This document shows positions 10,220 to 21,565 of a DNA stretch of 64,000 bases, piece by piece (the stretch's first letter is position 1; every line of letters begins with the position of its first letter). Position numbers and translations under genes: made by a program. The stretch is from Eurosta solidaginis (taxonomy: Eukaryota > Arthropoda > Insecta > Diptera > Tephritidae): NCBI RefSeq assembly GCF_040869045.1, contig NC_090319.1:362035739-362099738 (forward strand), in the 5' to 3' direction. The notes beneath the pieces were generated by a model. That model saw only the letters and a list, made by a program, of their open reading frames with translations, made no database searches and was not told the DNA's origin.

Positions 10220-12330
10220 AATAAACGCACTATTAAGGATGCTTTCCCACTTCCCCATATCAATGGTATCCTAAGCCGCTTGAAAAATACTCTTTGTAAC
10301 GTCGTACTAAGAATGTGAACACTAATGGACAAGGTCATACCCACGTCTTTACGTGAATGTTTTTAAGTGTATTTAGCTGATTGGTTTGTGCGTTCTGAGA
10401 ATTTTTCGTCTCATGTGTCTTTGTTAGAAAAGGGTGCTCATTGTTTTCGAGAAGCAAATTAACAACTAACGTAGAGAAAAGCAAGTTTTGCTACAAGGGG
10501 TTCGATACCTGGGGAATGTAGTTGGAGGCGGGTGCATCCGTACTAATGCCAATAAAGTGGGAGCTGTGAGGGATTTTCAAGAACCCAAAACGTTGAAATA
10601 ATTAGGACGGTTCCTGGGGATGTCCGGCTGATACCATTGATCTGTCCATGTCAATGCGACCTTTGCAGTGCAGCTGCATGACTGCCTCCAAAAAGACAAG
10701 ATGAAATGATTTACCATGACCGACGAAGCGTGGCAATCCTTTGGCACATTGAAGCAAACCCTGATTACGGCTCCGTATCGTACATCCTGATTTCGGCAAA
10801 CACCTCTACATTCAATATGACAAATCGACATATGGATTGGGAGGGATGCTATTTCAATTAAATGAGGACAACTACGTACGGCATATTGCATACGTTTCTG
10901 CCAAGTTTAACAAGGCATAAAAGAACTGTAGTTTAACGCAAATGGAGAGTTGTGCCTCAATAGTGTGCGTGGAGCAGTTTAGACCCTACGAATAATAAAT
11001 TCCGTTTACAATAATAACTGCCCATGCCAGCTTAAGTGGCTGATGAATAAACAGGAATTATCAGGTAGACTGTTGGGATGGAGTCTAAATCTGCAAGGAT
11101 ACGACTTCAACAATTAACACCGGAAAGGTTCGCAAAATGTAGTGACCGACACTTCGCCGAGAGTGAATATGGACAAGCTGAGCTTGGGAAAAAGAATAGC
11201 GAAGTCTCCCTCGGCTCACAATGTTTTCAGTAGGACGAATACAGAGAACTTATGTGCACTGTAGACGAAAACAAAGAGAAACTGCCAGACTTGTGTACCA
11301 CGGTGGGTACGCTTATCGACAAACGCAGTTTGGCCCAAGAGATGAGCTTCAGGCGGACCAGACGTGGAATCTCTGGGTTCCGTCGGCATTAAGAGCGGGA
11401 CTGCTTCAATCTTCTCACAGCTCGCCATCAGTTGGACATGGAGGCATCCACAAAACGTTAGCAAAAATCGACCAAAAGTAGTATTGGCCAGGTATGGTGA
11501 GGGATGTGCAAAACTTTGTTAAAGATTGAGAATTAAGTAAAGGCAATAAAACCCTCGACAACTTTCATAAGCCAGTGCTGGGGAAACAGCACATCACCGA
11601 GCGACCTTTTCAAAGTATTTTTATTGGCTCTTTGGGTTCATACCAACTTACCTGTGATGGTAATGTATATGTATTTGTATGTTTTGATAAAGTTGTTGGA
11701 GCCCAACGTCGTTCATGTTTTCGGTGTCCCTGAATATCTCCACTTGGAAAATGGAAATTTGTTTCCGTGTTCTTTGCAAAGTTTATGGAAAAATGTAGAA
11801 CGGAGCACAAAATGACGGCATTTTATCAACCGCAGAGCAACGCCACCGAAAGAGTTCGTTCGGTTCTGCGCATCATTAGGTCTTTCATAAATGAGAAGCA
11901 ACCCAATTGGGACAAATGCATCAGCAATGCGGCATTTGGCATGCCGATGATGCAACACTCAGCGAATTACGAAATTAGTCCAAAACTTCACTCTCTAAAA
12001 AGTGAAATTCAGAAACATGTCCTAGTAACTAACCATCGCCGTTTGTAAACTTTTCAATTTTCTCTAATATCAATAACTAAAAGTATCATATTTTCAAGTG
12101 GAGGCAGGGATAGAACGATTGCAACTTATTCGCGAAGAGATCATGAAAGAATTGAAACTAGCTCATAATAGAAACCAGAAGGTTTATAGGACAAGTGGTA
12201 TACCGCCGAAATTTCAAGCAAAGCTCCCAAATTGTTCATTATAACGCGATATTTGCAGAGGATCTGAGGTCTTATATCTGCTCAAAAAGGAAAACCGATC
12301 AAGTAACAATTCGAAAATTTTCTTTTAGCT
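10220..12330 (+). pseudogene. Ty3/gypsy-type pol remnant (RT, RNase H, integrase)
   Basis: A decayed LTR-retrotransposon pol in the normal RT-RNase H-integrase order. RT: NKRTIKDAFPLPHINGILSR (about 10220-10280), then a deletion to LMDKVIP near 10325, then YLAD at 10370-10381 where YLDD is expected, then KSKFCYKGVRYLG (about 10478-10515). Connection: LGRFLGMSG and W-to-stop near 10605-10635. RNase H: LYIQYDKSTYGLGGMLFQ (about 10807-10860) and MESCASIVCVEQFRPY (about 10940-10990). Integrase: H/C zinc region with VGHGGIHKTLAKI (about 11430-11470) and YWPGM (11482-11496), then the core with FMEKC and AFYQPQSNATERV (about 11815-11860). C-terminus: YRRNFKQSSQIVHYNA (about 12198-12245). Frameshifts and stops are frequent. 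No LTRs or gag were found next to it. Confidence 0.88.
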
Positions 12331-12949
12331 ATAAAAGAAATGTATCTTCCTTTATATTAGATGTACCTATTGAATATTTTGATACTATCTTGAGTAACGA
12401 TTCTTGGCCCCTGGGAGCACGCTACCACCATGAGTCTGATATGAGTACACCACGTCGTATACGCAACATAATTTTAATTCACACATTTAAATTTTCTATC
12501 TACCCCCTGTATGCCATTACCAGCAAAACATTTATTTATTTAATATCAACATTGGTTTTCCATTCATATTAATTTTTTCATATTCCATTCCTACTAAGAA
12601 CGACAGTCTATGTGTAATGCCCTCAATTAGTGTAAATTACAGGAACACATTAAAGCGATTTGTGGCAAAGTTTTGCTGCGCGTGAAATTTGTAGTTTTAT
12701 TTTTAACAAATAAGTACCTTTACGCATAAATAACGCCATAAAAACTTATTAGACAGCCAAAGCCTCAACAATTGCAAACATTGTAATAAAATTGTATAAA
12801 TTAAATGAAATTTTTGGTTTATACAAATATTTTTACTTTTAAACGAATATTAAAATGAATTTTAAATTGCTTACAAAATGCAAATATACAAATACTCATA
12901 TAAGAAACTACGTATATTAGTTGCTAGTACATATATGTATGTACATACA
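12331..12949. other. AT-rich, no recognised feature
   Basis: May contain the worn 3' flank of the gypsy element. No LTR matching the solo LTRs in this window was seen. Confidence 0.4.
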
Positions 12950-14295
12950 TCTTTATATATAAAAATCACGTATGACATTGTTTGTCCGCTATGGACTCCT
13001 AAACTACTGAACCGATTTTGAATATGTTTCGCACCCTGCGTGTAGTTTGATCTAAATTGAAATATAGGATTGGTTATATCTCAGTATATAGTCGCAATAT
13101 TATTTTATTGGAAATTATTTTATATTGTTATAAGTAATAATATAATATTACGTATACGCACCGGCACTTATATTTTCAGGTGGGATATACTTCCGTGTAA
13201 TTGGTTAGTGTTTAATTAAATGCTTATTAACAAAAAAAATATTATAGCGAATGATATCAAGTATAGCACATCAACAGGCCCGACGAGAGGATGGGGGGGG
13301 GGGGGAATGGGGGGATTACCCGCGGGCTCGGGTTTCTGAGGGTGGCCGCGATTTAGAGGTACTAAGACATTTTTTTTATTTCAGGAGAATATTTAGTTGT
13401 TCCATGTGCAATTTTTAAGCCGAATTTCAAAAGCAACGAATATCTGCATTTCGTTTTAATATTATAGTGAAGTGTGAAAAATAAAAATCTATATATATAA
13501 AAAGGAAGGCTTAAATGTGTTAGTTGGTCGCCGTTGTTTGAAGAAACGCGTCAGTCGATTTTGTTCAAACTTTCACACAATTTGCGTATAACTCAGGCGG
13601 TGGTTATTACGTAGGATTGGTTGCGATCGACATACAGGCTCTCGAGATATAGGCGGAAACGTGGAGCCCGCTACCACTAGAATGTGTGGGTAATATGGAT
13701 ATCAAATGAAAGCCGTTGCAGAGAGCTCTAAAGTAATTTTCATTGTGATATTCGATTTAGTCGCATCAACCTGGCAAAACTGATAAATATGCATGCGAAG
13801 CCGAAATAAGGACATGAATTAATAATACCCACATACCTACTTACATACGTCCTATGCGATCTGCCTGAAATTTGGTATATAAATTTGCCTATATTAGTAT
13901 TTACAATCCTTTTTTCCGGGAAGTAGACCAGAGACGGCCTAGTACTGAGATTAGGACTAGGATTGGGACTGAAACTAGGAGTGGGACTGAGACTGAGACT
14001 GGAACAAAATACATACCGCCCTCTTACTTAATTGGCGCTTAACCGCCCTCTGGCACTGGCAATAACGGATGAAGAAGAATGTGAAGAACTTGAGAGAAGA
14101 GAGAAGGAGACTGAGAAAGTGATAGAATGAGACGAAGATGTAGATAGATGAAGCGAAAAATATGGATGGAGGATTGAATGAAAAGATTAGAAAAAATTTA
14201 AGAGGCGGGAGGGCAGACTTAGATGGAAAAAGCTTATTAAAATGTATGCAGATAGGCCAAATTTAGGGCAGAACAACGTCTGCCGGGTTTGATAG
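12950..14295 (+). mobile_element. Non-autonomous Helitron B
   Basis: Starts TCTTTATATATAAAAATCAC (12950) after an A and ends GATAG before a T at 14296 (CTAG in sister copy A). The 3' hairpin GGCAGA-acaacg-TCTGCC is at about 14265-14285. Internal order matches Helitron A reversed: an AT-rich 5' third, a second TC-starting terminus at 13488, a (GGGACT)n-type minisatellite near 13945-14001, a purine-rich block and the hairpin. No Rep/helicase coding. It contains a 13-G run at about 13294-13306 and a 20-bp LINE stub at 14023-14042 that A lacks. Confidence 0.87.
14023..14042 (-). mobile_element. 20-bp LINE 3'-end stub with 7-bp TSD
   Basis: The 20 bases CTTACTTAATTGGCGCTTAA equal the terminal 3' sequence of the RTE-like LINE at about 8516-8533. 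They are flanked by CCGCCCT at 14016-14022 and 14043-14049. Helitron A has the uninterrupted site (plus-strand AGGGCGG, 2260-2266). This is the footprint expected of an extremely 5'-truncated LINE insertion. Confidence 0.7.
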
Positions 14296-15150
14296 TATGT
14301 ATATAGTATGTGTCCTGAGGTATAAAAAGCTTTTTTGACTACAAAATTTATTCGTTCCACTTTTTATTTACATACGCATAACTCCTTATGTATGCATGTG
14401 TGCATACGTGTGTGTGTGTGTGTGTATGTGAGTGTCAAAATTAACAGAGAAGCCATTTACATCAAAGTTAAAGCAAAATGATGTATCCAATCAAAAATCA
14501 TGTATGCATGAAATAAAAAAGCAAAACAACAACAATAAGCACTCAAACGCAAGTCAATGACAACGGTATATTGAAGCTGTTTATTATGTTTATCGCCATA
14601 GCTAATTGGCCTGCAGGTGCTGCCTTAGACTAAATTCGTGTGATACACGCTGACTCAATTTATGTAATCAAATAGAGGCCTAAGATGTTGTGATAAGATG
14701 GGTAGTAAGTGTGAATTACTTAAGCTCATTCGCATGTAAATTCAATTTTCGTGGTAATTTCAATGAATTTTGAAATGGATTCTTTCCTGGAATTTTGAAC
14801 CACGCCAAATTAACTTTTCACTTTTTTACATGTATTCTTAGTGAAAATTGGATTAAATCTGCGCGATAGGTAGTGGTAAAACAATTTAACGCTACATTAA
14901 GTTCATATCATAAACATTTTTTTCTCTTTTTTTTTCGGTTTGGAATTTTGTGTTGCAGATACTGCCGCTATATTGCAAATTGGCGTGTTTTATCTGATTT
15001 ATATAGTACTTAGCTAAAGTCCATAGAACAATGAAATGTGATCAGCGTGAGTCCTGCTCTGCGAATTTGAACGAGCTGGTCACCAAGCAGCAGACACCCA
15101 AGCCATGCGTTTAAGAGAGTTGACCAGTTATCAAAATTAAATCATAGAAT
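14296..15150. other. no gene; contains (GT)n microsatellite
   Basis: A GT repeat lies at about 14407-14425. The rest is AT-rich without recognisable motifs. Confidence 0.5.
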
Positions 15151-15154
15151 GCTC

Positions 15155-15248
15155 AAACATCATATATATTATTTCTAAATGCGGTTTTTATGTACGGGTT
15201 CCTGTTTTGCTCTTATTTGGAATCCAAATCTATTAAGTAATATGTAAG
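15155..15248 (+). repeat. dispersed repeat shared with 57262-57365
   Basis: About 90 bp containing CTCTTATTTGGAATC and TATATATTATTTCTAA, closely matching 57262-57365 in the same orientation. It sits just before a LINE RNase H fragment and may be part of a separate unclassified element. Confidence 0.6.
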
Positions 15249-15249
15249 T

Positions 15250-15975
15250 TTTAATTGATCTCAGACAAAAGTATCAATCATCATATAAGCCACAGTTGGG
15301 AAAGGAACAAACAATATCGGCACCGAAGTCAACGCGAGCCAAGCTGCTATGAAACCTCTTGGCCTTACTCGTTCAATTCTAAACTAACCCTAAACTGTTG
15401 TCGATGTCTTCAAGAGATAGCCAAACACAACCGGGTACACCTTGCATGATTTACCGGTCACAGAAACATCGACGAAAATTGCATTACAGACGATATCGCC
15501 ACGCAAAGCACGATCAGGCAGATTCTTCCTGAGCAAGAACGCTTAGGTATACCCCTTACCAAATACAGCTAATGCTTAAGGAACACATCCACCTTCAAGA
15601 TGACAAAAGATAGCTGCAAACAGTGGATTGTCGGACATCAAAGGGATCCTGGTCAACACATAACCTTAAGTAGGATTAATATTTCTACACTTGTATGAGT
15701 ACTAACTAGGAACTGCCTTATAGGTAGGCATGCAGAAAGTTTGGGAGCGAATTACCGTCTTCGCGCAGGAGTTGCAAAGAGGACAAAGATAAAGAAACGG
15801 CGGTTCACTTCATGTGTAATTGCTCAACCCTAAGGGGCGCAAGAAAGGATTGTGGAGCCTTCAACAGGTCCTCAAATCGTTTCGAAGAGGGAAGGTAATG
15901 GCGTCCTAATGGTGGTATCTCAACGGGCCTAATGTCCGGGCACCCACATCAATGCAACCCAACAAAAAAGTACGT
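15250..15975 (+). pseudogene. LINE pol C-terminus: RNase H end and cysteine finger
   Basis: The plus strand reads the last part of an RNase H domain: SFNSKLTLNC (about 15370-15400), then VHLA followed by TGHRNIDENC (about 15438-15483; the active family form is a P/TGH...G/DN helix). After frameshifts it reads a GRHAESLGANYRLRAG-type stretch (15725-15775) and CRRSCKEDK with HFMCNC (about 15763-15822), a C-x2-C...H-x4-C-type finger near the end of jockey/I/R1-clade proteins. Only this 3' portion survives, consistent with 5' truncation. It is a different copy, perhaps a different family, from the RNase H at 5870-6475. Confidence 0.75.
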
Positions 15976-16377
15976 ACACCTACCCTAATGGAATAGCTGA
16001 TAGTCAAAATCTTGTTGCAGGCTCGCGTCTCAGCGAATTTTTTATTTTTGAAATACGTCCTTGTTACCAAAACTTTTCAATTACGGATAGGCAGATGTTA
16101 GATATTAAAGAGAAAACTTAAGTTGAGCATTAAAAACCTTTTCCATATCTTGACTTTATATGATCCCGTTTACTTATACATAAGCACCCACTTATATTCG
16201 TTTGGTTCCCGCAAAATTAATTTATCTAATACATGAGCTTATACCCGTGGGTTTCACCCGACGTTTCTATAAAAATATGCAAAATATATAACACAAATTT
16301 TAAAATTACTTTAATGTTGTGGATTTGTGAATTTAAGTATTGCTGAAAACCATAGGATATACAATATTGTAACGAAT
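15976..16377. other. no recognised feature
   Basis: AT-rich flank between the LINE fragment and the solo LTR. Confidence 0.4.
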
Positions 16378-16915
16378 TTAGTGCAATTCCTCTTATTTGC
16401 AATCTTCTACTAACGTTCGAATCACTAAACTGTTGAATAAGTAACTCCACTATTTCATAATGCAAAATGGCCTTTATTAAAGTACTTCACAATAAACACT
16501 TATACTTTGCAACTGATTGATAACTTGCTTAAATCGAACTGATCGTCGTGCTTCTACTGTAGCTGCCTTTTATACTGTCTGGTTTCCTCGTTGCATAATT
16601 CTAGGCTTTTCTATTTCCAGGACTTACTACTTAGATATCAGCTATAAAATTATTCAGCTGTAATTACAGATGCATGATTTTATAGCTTCTCTCATACCCT
16701 ATGCGTGTGTATGTATATGTGAGCAACACTTGCACAACCATTGCATACTTTCGGGAGTATCTTAGATATATGCATGTGGTTTTGCGTTAATTCTCCGCTG
16801 CGCGTACGTACATATGTGTAGACATAAAGATTGAAATACTGATGTGCATACAAGTCACTGCTTAGCATCGGCTTTTAGATGATAGTATCTCTTAGTGGTG
16901 CTAATATTCGTTACA
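16378..16915 (-). mobile_element. solo LTR, minus orientation
   Basis: 538 bp beginning TGTAACGAAT and ending ATTCGTTACA, so it has the TG...CA ends with 10-bp inverted termini typical of LTRs. On the minus strand it has GTATAAAAGGCAGC (TATA-like, near 16560-16573) and an AATAAAGGCC polyadenylation-type sequence near 16468-16477 in the right order for U3-R-U5. It is homologous to the plus-strand LTR at 59301-59803. Flanking 4-mers are ATAT and TTAT, one mismatch from a TSD. No internal retrotransposon sequence is attached. Confidence 0.82.
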
Positions 16916-17710
16916 TTATTTTTGTTATATTATTTGGAATATAAATAATTTTCTATGAGCCTACTCTCGAGTAACCTACGTATAATTGGCCATGGGTGAA
17001 AGCTGTTTTTTGTTTACTTATTTATAGTCATGGCCGATTAAATGACGATTCTATAACAGGTACTCTACACTATCAATTTGTCACGGACCTGCTTTCTGCA
17101 TACTGAACTTGTACTTCAAGTTTATTTGCTTGATTTTTATATATATAAGGAAGATGTAGATAGACTGAAGCTAACAAAACACTTTAACGGCGGGAGATTA
17201 CTAAGCATCTAAAAGGAATAACAGCAAACTCAACTTTTTAGTCAAACTTTTGCTGTTAAAATAACTTATGTTTGTACGGCAGCCATAATTCTGAAAAATC
17301 CCATTTGTAGGGAAGGTGCCACTCCCCCTATTTCCCTTTTTTACATTTTACTGAAGGTGTTAGCACTTAACGTCATATAGCGCCTTACCAATTTTAATTA
17401 TCCTACCATTACTACATCCAGAGATCTGCAGTATGATATATTATATTTGTATGGGAGGAGTCATACCCCCTTCTCCCTCAACCAATATTGACCTCGTGTA
17501 ATTCCTTACTGAATTTCAATGTTTTAGCATGAATACCATCAGAGTTATGCAGCACCAAAAACTACATATGTATGGGAGGTGCCACACCCCTTTAATATAT
17601 CGAAATTTTTTTTAACTTACGATCATCTTTGAAATGTTTCTAGTGGGTGGTGCAAATTTAATTGTGAGCGGTAGATCCGTTTAGTACGCAACTCGATCTA
17701 TGCCTACATC
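16916..17710. other. AT-rich, no recognised feature
   Basis: The phrase TATGGGAGGxGxCA(T/C)AC recurs near 17450-17475 and 17572-17590, and a worn version occurs near 17310-17330. This hints at a decayed repeat, but no boundaries are visible. Confidence 0.4.
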
Positions 17711-18482
17711 AGAGTTGTGTTCAAAAAGTATAGCGAATTTTAAATTTTCGCGGCCTACGTACTTATATTCGAATTTCGATTTTTTTGTGTTCACTTATTT
17801 GGTGACAGCTACTTTGCTTGCACGTGTGATTGCGTGTCTTCGATTTTTACCTATTCAATCTAAAATAATGGTCCCAAGAACATGTATCAAACTTTTTGTG
17901 AAAAACGAAATTAAGTGCGCGAATGCATTTCCAATGTTGACTGTGGCATACCGAGAAGCTAACTTGAACCGAAGCAACGTTTATCGCTGGTACAAATGTT
18001 CTCAGAAGGCCGAGAAGATGTGAACGACGAAGAACAGACGAAAAAATTGATGAAGTGAAGAAAATGGTACGGGCCAATCGTCCAATCACCGTTAGAGAAG
18101 TTGCTGGGGATCTAGACAAATCTGTTGGCTCGTGCCATTCGATCTTTATCAACGATTTGGGCATGAGATGGGTCGTCGCGAAATTCTTACCAATATGCTC
18201 AATTTGGACGCAGCTTTTTGGCCAAAAACAACACACCAATGATGCTTCAGCCACCTTATTCCCCATATCTGCCCCCCTGTGACTTTTTCTTGTTCTCTAA
18301 CTTAAGAAGTCCAGGAAAGTACGACGCTACGCCAGGATTGACGAGATAAAGACAGCATCGAAGAAGGAATTGAACAAGTGTATAATATCTTATGGGGATG
18401 AAGGGGACAAAATAGATTTTCATGAATAAATAAATAATTTTGAAAAAACACAAAATTCGCGTTACATTTTGAACACACCTCC
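17711..18482 (+). mobile_element. mariner-type element, internally deleted
   Basis: The terminal inverted repeats are about 30 bp: AGTTGTGTTCAAAAAGTATA at the left (17713) and, read from the right end on the minus strand, AGGTGTGTTCAAAATGTAAC (18480). They enclose a shortened transposase. At about 770 bp the element is roughly 500 bp shorter than a typical 1.3-kb mariner. A TA target duplication could not be assigned because the outermost bases have drifted. Confidence 0.88.
17868..18429 (+). pseudogene. mariner transposase pseudogene
   Basis: The ATG at 17868 opens a reading containing VKNEIKCANAFPML (about 17898-17940) and NLNRSNVYRWYK (17965-17997), the N-terminal helix-turn-helix that binds the TIRs. 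Then come VREVAGDLDKSVGSCHSIF and NDLGMRWVVAKF (18095-18185) and, after a deletion of the middle, MLQPPYSPYLPPCDFFLF (about 18242-18295). The end reads EIKTASKKELN and IISYGDEGDKIDFHE with the stop at 18427-18429. The first two catalytic aspartates lie in the deleted part. The third, normally in SPDLAP, is tyrosine (codon 18266-18268). Frameshifts occur around 18020-18060 and near 18190. Confidence 0.88.
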
Positions 18483-19574
18483 TACATACGTAATTTGAAA
18501 TTTATATTAATAAATAGATAACCAAAAGATACCTATCTAAGTCTAACAAACCATTAACTTTTCAAGGCGTTATGAGCGTCGAATTGTTATAGAAGAGTTA
18601 TAGATTTTACATAAGAGTGCTGCCGATCTATTATAGGGGTGTTACTAAAGAACTCGATGACACCAATCTACTCAACCAATCGATCCGGTGGATCTTTCAC
18701 TCCGACTAAGATTATTGACTTTCATTTCCATGCACGCTCACTTAACTGTACATTACTTAACCTGACCTATCTCAATTTCTGCACAAAATATTTTTGGATG
18801 CAGATAATTTTGGCAAAAAGGAAGTTTATTTTTTCTCGATGCCTTTATGCCATTACAAACAACCGATATGCCGTTGAAGTGACAGTACAAGGTTAATATA
18901 CAAGTACATGCTCGGTGTAACAAAGAAAACAAAGAAGTACGTAAAAAGTTTCAATTTATATACATAGCGAATTCAAATATATCAGTAAGTACAAAAAGCT
19001 TCACACGATGTATATTGGAAAGATATTTCATCATCCCTTGTCAAATTTGGTTTTGAAACGTCACCGTTGAGAGTTCACGCCTTTGCTTGGTAGTAACTTT
19101 TTTCGACGTTGGCTTAATTTTGCTTAGCGAAACTCGAAATATATTAATATAAACATTTTACCGCAGCTTTGGCTTTGACTGCTTCCACCTACAGGCATCG
19201 AACGAACACATGTTTAAACAAAAACATCTAGACACGAGCACACATATGTAGATACATATGTATACCTGAAATTAGTGTGACGAAAAATTCCATAAACCTA
19301 ACTGAATGTAAAAAGCACAGAAATTAGGGCGTAAAGAGACCAACAAATCTTGGATTACATACAAAAAAGTGTCAACAAAGTATAGGTCAAAGGTAAAACA
19401 AAAACTATAAAAACATGTCTGTGAAACTCAAAAATTTACACACAAACGTGTTATAAAAAATCGTTTTCTAGCATTCAAACGTAAAGTTCTAAAAATGGTG
19501 TAATCATGGTCTAAGTGCTGTATACCCAGATGTGGATTTTTTTGTTTTTGCTTAAGGAACACTAAATGTAATAT
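18483..19574. other. no recognised feature
   Basis: AT-rich; the open frame at 18639-18896 has no known motif. Confidence 0.4.
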
Positions 19575-20812
19575 TTTCAGTTAGTTGCACTAAACGAACT
19601 AGTCTATAAATCTTATATCAAGTCAAATCCTAAAGCATTGTGGAAATTCATTCGATCAAAAAAGGGTGCTCAAATATTCCATCTTGTTTGAGCTATAACG
19701 AGAAGTCTCCAGTCAGTTTGGTACACTCAGTTAATCTTTATGCCTATTCCTTTAAATCGAATTACGTTACTGATAACGAAAGTGATAATAATTCAATTTG
19801 TAACCACGCTAATTTTGTGGACTTTGGTGCAGTTAAAGTTACTGAACTTCACGTTATGAATGGCATCTACGCATTGAAATCATCATTCAAACAAAATTTA
19901 GATGGGTTATATCTTTTCTTACTAAAGGAATGCAGCTGGTCTTTATCGGTGCCTTTATGTTTTATTTTTAATCTTTCTCTTTCCGTGGGTATTTTTTATA
20001 GATCGATGGAAAATGCCTCTATCACGCCAATCTTTAAATATGAAAATAAAAATGATGTTAAAAATTACATACCGATTTCAAAATTATCCCCATGCTCATT
20101 ACTTCTAGAAAAGCGTTTGAAAATGGATATCAAATAGATAAAGATTATATAGATTTTGCGAAAGCTTTTGATACTGTCTCTCATAATATCTTACTGAAAT
20201 AACTCCAAAATGTAGGCTTTCATTCAGCTTCATTCTAATGTGGCTTAAGTCGTATATCTCTAATAGAATTTCATTTGTAGAAATCGAAAGCACCAGATCT
20301 TACCCCTTCGTGGCCACTTCTGGCGTGCCTCAGGGTAGTTGTATAATTTCACTTACCTTTTCTCACAATAAATAAGATAATGCCAACTTTTATATTTGGG
20401 AAAAAATGGTTAAAAATCCCAAACTTTTATTATTTTAATTACTTGTCACATCTAATCTCTTTCACATCTAATGTCAATCTGGCAAGCGCAGTATTGCCAG
20501 ACTGGTTTTGTAAGAATAAAATTCAGATAGGTTGCCCGCCATCAGAAACTCGTCTCCCGATACTATACGGTAGTATTCTTGGTCCAATATTGTTTTTGTT
20601 ATTTATAAATGATATTGGCGAATGTTTAGGTCATTCAAAATATCTCCTTTATGCTGATGATCTTCAGCTTTTTAGCACTATTTCATGTCCATACGATATT
20701 CTGGCTCTTCAGTGCGACTTAAATGAGTTTGCTTAGTGGTGTATAAATAACAAAACGGTTCTTAACATCAACATAAGTTATCACTTGACATTTTCGAAGT
20801 CAATAATTCGAT

Positions 20813-20824
20813 TTCCCTCCACAT
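20813..20824. repeat. SINE target-site duplication, left
   Basis: TTCCCTCCACAT, repeated exactly at 21146-21157. Confidence 0.88.
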
Positions 20825-21145
20825 GAAAAATAAATAAATAAATAAATGTAAGGCGAGATAACCTCCGAAGAGGTCTAAGGCCGAGCTTCTCTTCCAATTT
20901 GCGCCGTGCTCCTATTGATTATCCCTACAAATTGGCCGGACGGGACCTACATGTTTTATGCCGACTCCGAACGGCATCTGCAAGGCAGATGAGTTTTCCC
21001 TGAGAGCTTTTCATGGCAGAAATACACCCGGGGCGCTTGCCAAACACTGCCGAGGGGCGAACACGCTTAGAAAAATTGTCTTCTAATTGAAAAACCTTAT
21101 TTCTAAAATTTCGATGTTACTTTGCCCGGGGTGTAAACCCATCCA
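20825..21145 (-). mobile_element. tRNA-derived SINE, family 1, 5'-truncated
   Basis: Minus-strand copy of the 1542-1899 SINE with an (AAAT)n tail at its left end and truncation inside the tRNA-like head near the B-box. It is bounded by exact 12-bp direct repeats, so it jumped into the LINE after the LINE was already there. Confidence 0.9.
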
Positions 21146-21157
21146 TTCCCTCCACAT
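21146..21157. repeat. SINE target-site duplication, right
   Basis: Exact copy of 20813-20824. Confidence 0.88.
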
Positions 21158-21565
21158 ACTCACTCTTAAGTACTGAACTCAGTACAGTAACTGGATCTCG
21201 ATGTGCTTTTTGACTCAGTTATTCTTTCGTTAACCATGTCAACTACGTTATTCCTAAGGTGTACTCTAACTTAGATTTTGTAAAGCGATTAACATATTTT
21301 AAAGATCCTTATACAAGGAAGATGCTCTGTAATTCCTTAGTGTGGTCTAAATTGGAGTACGCTTCCATAATCTGGAACCCAATCTATGCCTTACACTCCC
21401 TCAGAGTGGAAGGAGTGGTATTTTATTAGGTTTGTTTGCAGCCACTTAATTTTAGTGAACCTATCCCATCTTACCCTGATCGGTGTATGCTTATTGATGT
21501 AAAGTCTCTAGCTTTGCAGAAGGACTATTCATTATTTTGTGTTAATTTTTGACATCCATAGTGGC

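Larger units (their letters stand above)
19575..21565 (+). pseudogene. CR1/jockey-group LINE pol, rearranged
   Basis: Order from the left: the linker between endonuclease and RT with NPKALWKFIRSKKGCSNIPS (19625-19685), ASITPIFKYENKNDVKNYIP (about 20010-20075), an internal RT deletion, DFAKAFDTVSHN (about 20150-20187) and SGVPQGS (about 20320-20340). A junction follows, then GSILGPILFLLFINDIGE (about 20572-20625) and LLYADDLQLF (20643-20672). After the SINE at 20825-21145 the thumb continues with WSKLEYASIIWNP (about 21342-21380). The SGVPQGS block and the later GSILGP block overlap in content, so two partial copies or a duplication may be joined near 20340-20560. It is the same family group as the LINEs at 300-1486 and 43885-46345. 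Confidence 0.83.

Noticed and set aside
10577..10891. Minus-strand frames of 104 and 65 codons
   Set aside because: They are the reverse strand of the gypsy connection and RNase H region.
11610..11958. Minus-strand frames opposite the integrase core
   Set aside because: Shadows of the plus-strand integrase reading.
10220..14295. Helitron B as a possible LTR of the gypsy remnant
   Set aside because: No TG...CA ends or matching copy upstream of the pol. The ends and hairpin fit a Helitron.
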